From Panorpa germanica (lineage: Eukaryota > Arthropoda > Insecta > Mecoptera > Panorpidae), in contig OY783203.1 of the NCBI GenBank assembly GCA_963678705.1, positions 7,750,001 through 7,814,000 on the forward strand: a DNA stretch of 64,000 nt, given 5' to 3'. Positions 60,808-64,000 of the stretch are shown here, piece after piece (the stretch's first letter is position 1; each line of letters starts with the position of its first letter). The notes beneath the pieces were generated by a model, which was not told where the DNA came from, did not search any database, and saw nothing but the letters and a program-made list of their open reading frames with translations. Position numbers and translations under genes: made by a program.

Positions 60808-63800
60808 ATTTTTCTATCAGGGTTTTGGTCCATTGCTACAGCTGTAAACGAATTCCCGGACTCTTGGATCGGACTACTTACTTATGAGGAGTTATATTGA
60901 TTTACTTTTTTTAAATAAATGTAAATGTAATTTTATTATTGCTATTTATAAAGGTTAATTTATATTTGATAATATTTTAATTTCAATATGGTTTTTCTTT
61001 ATTACAGATTTTTTTTATTAGGGTTCTGCTGCATTGCTGTTGTAACGAATTTCCGAATTTTTGGAGCAGCCTGGATTCTGATTATTTGTGTAGTACAGTG
61101 TTTAGTGATAGTGCAGTGTGAATTATTTAAATCAGGAAGGATTAATGCAGTTCCTGACCTCGCAGAAGACATCGTGTACTAGGACGTAATTATAGAGGTA
61201 ACCATCTAATTAACAAATTCTTTCTTTTCCTTTTCCATTTCAATGGACTTGTAAAATATCTTAACGAATTATCTTTTGTTCCAGACTTAAAATGAACAAT
61301 TAATTTGAACATGTGCAAGTGTCGCGGTTGCATAGACTTTATGTAGTGCAGTGTGAATTATTTAAATCAGGAAGGATTAATGCAGTTCCTGACTTCGCAG
61401 AAGACATCGTGCGCTAGGACGTAATTAGAGAGGTAATCATCTAATTAACAAATTCTTTCTTTTCCTTTTCCATTTCAATAGACTTGTAAAATATCTTAAC
61501 GAATTATCTTTTATTCCAGACTTAAAATGAACAATTAAATTGGACATGTGCAAGTGTCGCGTTGCATAGACTTTGTGTAGTGCAGTGTTTAGTGCAAGTG
61601 CAGTGTGAATTATTTAAATCAGGAAGGATTAATGCAGTTCCTGACTTCGCAGAAGACACCGGAAACGTATGGAGGCATCCGGCTTTAGGAAAATTAAAAA
61701 AAGGTAATATTCTAAATTAAAATCATATATCGAGTATAGAAATTTAATCTATTTTAATATAAGTAAACTTATTGTAATCTTAACGATTTCTTTCTCTTGT
61801 TTTAGGCTCACATCAGGTTCCACAACTGTAACAATGAGTCCTAAGTAAGTGGAACTTATTTCTAAGCATGGCCCCACCGCACTAACTTTAAAAATTACTT
61901 TACAGGGTCTTGACAATGTTTATTATGGAAATCATTATTAATCTTAAGAGATATTGGAGTCTGTTTCAGATAAGTCCCGTAGATTCAAGGCTTCTTCAAG
62001 ATGGATTTCTGTTTGATGTTGCCGCCTAAGATTTTAAAAGATAATTGGGAGTATCCTAGGTGATTAAAGAAGGATTGAGATTAAAATAAAGGTAATAATA
62101 CGTTGTAGTTTTTCATCTAATTATTGATTAGTTTTAATTTCATGTTTTCTGTAAATGTAATGCTCTTTCTTTCTTTCTATCTTACAGATTGAAGAAAAAT
62201 AGCCGGACTCTTGGATCAGCCTACCTACTTATGAGTAGTTACTTGGATTTCCTTCTTTTAAATAAAAGTAAATATACCATTTAATTTTTTATTATTGCGA
62301 TTTATAATTGAATTTATATTCGTTAATATTTTAATTTTATGAAACTTTTTATTTATAACAGATTTTTCTATCAGGGTTTTGGTCCATTGCTACAGCTGTA
62401 AAAGAATTTCCGGACTCTTGGATCGGACTACCTACTTATGAGGAGTTATATTGATTTACTTTTTTTAAATAAATGTAAATGTAATTTTATTATTGCTATT
62501 TATAAAATTTAATTTATATTTGATAATATTTTAATTTCAATATGGTTTTTCTTTATTACAGATTTTTTTTATTAGGGTTCTGCTGCATTGCTGTTGTAAC
62601 GAATTTCCGAATATTTGGAGCAGCCTACCTGCCTATGGGGATGCATTCTGATTATTTGTGTAGTACAGTGTTTAGTGAAAGTGCAGTGTGAATTATTTAA
62701 ATCAGGAAGGATTAATGCAGTTCCTGACCTCGCAGAAGACATCGTGCACTAGGACGTAATTAGAGAGGTAGCCATCTGATTAACAAATTCTTTCTTTTCC
62801 ATTTCAATAGACTTGTAAATGATTTTAACGAATTATCTTTTGTTGCAGACTTAAAACCAACAATTAAATTTGGACACGTGCAATCGTCGCGTTTGCACAG
62901 ACTTTGTGTAGTGCTCAAGGTTCCTCCAAGATGGATTTCTTTTTGATGTTGCTGTTTAATATTTAAAAAGACTGAGGAAGGAATGAGATTAAAATAAAGG
63001 TATGAATTTGTTGTACTATTTCATCTGATCACTGACAGTTTTATTTGTTCTTTGATTAAATTGGTTAAACTATAATTTCCACATATTGATTTTAGTTTTA
63101 ATTTCATGTTTTCTATAAATATAATGCTCTTTATTTCTTACAGATTTTTTTTAGGGGTTACTGGAGTGTTTACTCTATTGAAGAACAATAGCCGGACCTA
63201 CTTATGAGGAGTTATTTTCATTTCTTTTTTTTAAATAAATGTAAATTTAATTTTATTATTGCTATTTATAAAGGTTAATTTATATTTGATAATATTTGAA
63301 TTTCAATATGGTTTTTCTTTATTACAGATTTTTTTTATCAGGGTTCAGTTGCATTGCTGTTGTAACGAATTTCGGAACTTTTGGAGCAGCCTACTTGCCT
63401 ATGGGGAGTCATTTTGATTTTCTTTTTCAAAATAAATGTAAATATTAATTATCATATTTTGTGATTGAGTTTTTTTTTTGTTATTATTATAATTTTAAAA
63501 TGATTTTCCTTCTTACAGATTTTTTTCAGGATCCTGCTGCATTGCTGTTGTAACGAATTTCCTAACTTTTGAAGCAACCTACCTGCCTATGGGGGGGAAT
63601 TCTGATGCTTTCTGTAGTGCAGTGCAGTGATTAGTGAAAATGTATTGTGAATTATTTAAATCAGGAAGGATTAATGCAGTTCCTGACTTCGCAGAAGACA
63701 TCGTGCGCTAGGACGTAATTAGAGAGGTAATCATCTAATTAACAAATTCTTTCTTTTCCTTTTCCATTTCAATAGACTTGTAAAATATCTTAACGAATTA

Positions 63801-64000
63801 TCTTTTGTTCCAGACTTAAAATGAACAATTAAATTGGACATGTGCAAGTGTCACGTTGCATAGACTTTGTGTAGTGCAGTGTTTAGTGCAAGTGCAGTGT
63901 GAATTATTTAAATCAGGAAGGATTAATGCAGTTCCTGACTTCGCAGAAGACACCGGAAACGTATGGAGGCATCCGGCTTTAGGAAAATTAAAAAAAGGTA
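60808..64000 (+). repeat. higher-order repeat unit 2 (runs off the window)
   Basis: Repeats unit 1 with E1 60808, E2a 61008, an extra 235-bp E3/E2-like block at 61284-61519, E3 61520, E4 61806, E5 61906, E6 62188, E1 62362, E2b about 62562, the hybrid about 62849, E6 about 63144, E2c about 63328, E2d about 63519 and E3 about 63814. After the extra block the offset to unit 1 becomes about 3875. Identity to unit 1 is very high by eye, so the duplication is recent. Confidence 0.9.
61669..62029 (+). CDS. second intact copy of the E3-E4-E5 65-aa frame
   Basis: Exons 61669-61703, 61806-61844 and 61906-62029 reproduce the 57794-58154 model without a change I could find. Because the surrounding introns are equally conserved, this shows recent duplication and does not by itself show selection on protein. 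Confidence 0.3.

Overview
The window is AT-rich animal nuclear DNA, almost certainly from an insect. It has spliced genes with GT-AG introns mostly under 200 bases, a histidine/alanine/tyrosine-rich cuticular protein, tRNA-derived SINEs and many short inverted-repeat transposons. The order cannot be fixed from sequence alone. A DUF4806-like gene relic and the DTHEVAAAKA-type cuticle repeats would suit Hemiptera, but Lepidoptera or another order is possible.

Layout. 1-8.8 kb is gene-poor, with SINEs and a PIF/Harbinger-like MITE. 8.9-15.6 kb (minus) holds a complete 17-coding-exon gene for the centrosome scaffold Spd-2/CEP192 (1434 aa in my model). 18.4-23.9 kb (minus) holds two tandem, diverged copies of the Smc5/6 kleisin Nse4 (382 and 494 aa). 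Their apparent hydrophobic N-termini are intron read-through. 25.2-29.5 kb holds a MITE and then a 147-bp-period satellite that switches strand at about 27.33 kb, forming a giant inverted repeat. 30-49 kb is repeat-dense: a deleted mariner, a hAT-like element with an 8-bp target duplication, PIF-like MITEs, a CCCAGTAAAC-ended family, and a broken DUF4806-like gene at 40.8-41.7 kb. 49.2-50.1 kb (plus) is an intronless cuticular protein gene with TATA box and poly(A) signal.

From 50.6 kb to the right edge the window is built of local duplications. A 2.7-2.8 kb segment is repeated in tandem (50.6-56.1 kb). After a candidate GCGCATGCGC promoter motif comes a nested array (57.2-64.0 kb) of exon-like cassettes. 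One class has acceptor, a short open frame ending in a stop, then AATAAA, like a terminal exon. Another set (E3-E4-E5) can be spliced into a 65-codon frame that is intact in two copies and frameshifted in a third. I recognise no protein family there. This array is the best candidate for something undescribed: a duplicating multi-exon locus, either a short-protein gene family or a spliced noncoding RNA.

Spd-2 and Nse4 both act in chromosome or cell-division biology, but nothing suggests co-regulation; the neighbourhood looks incidental. Exon boundaries are my manual calls from splice sites and frame continuity. No similarity search was run.
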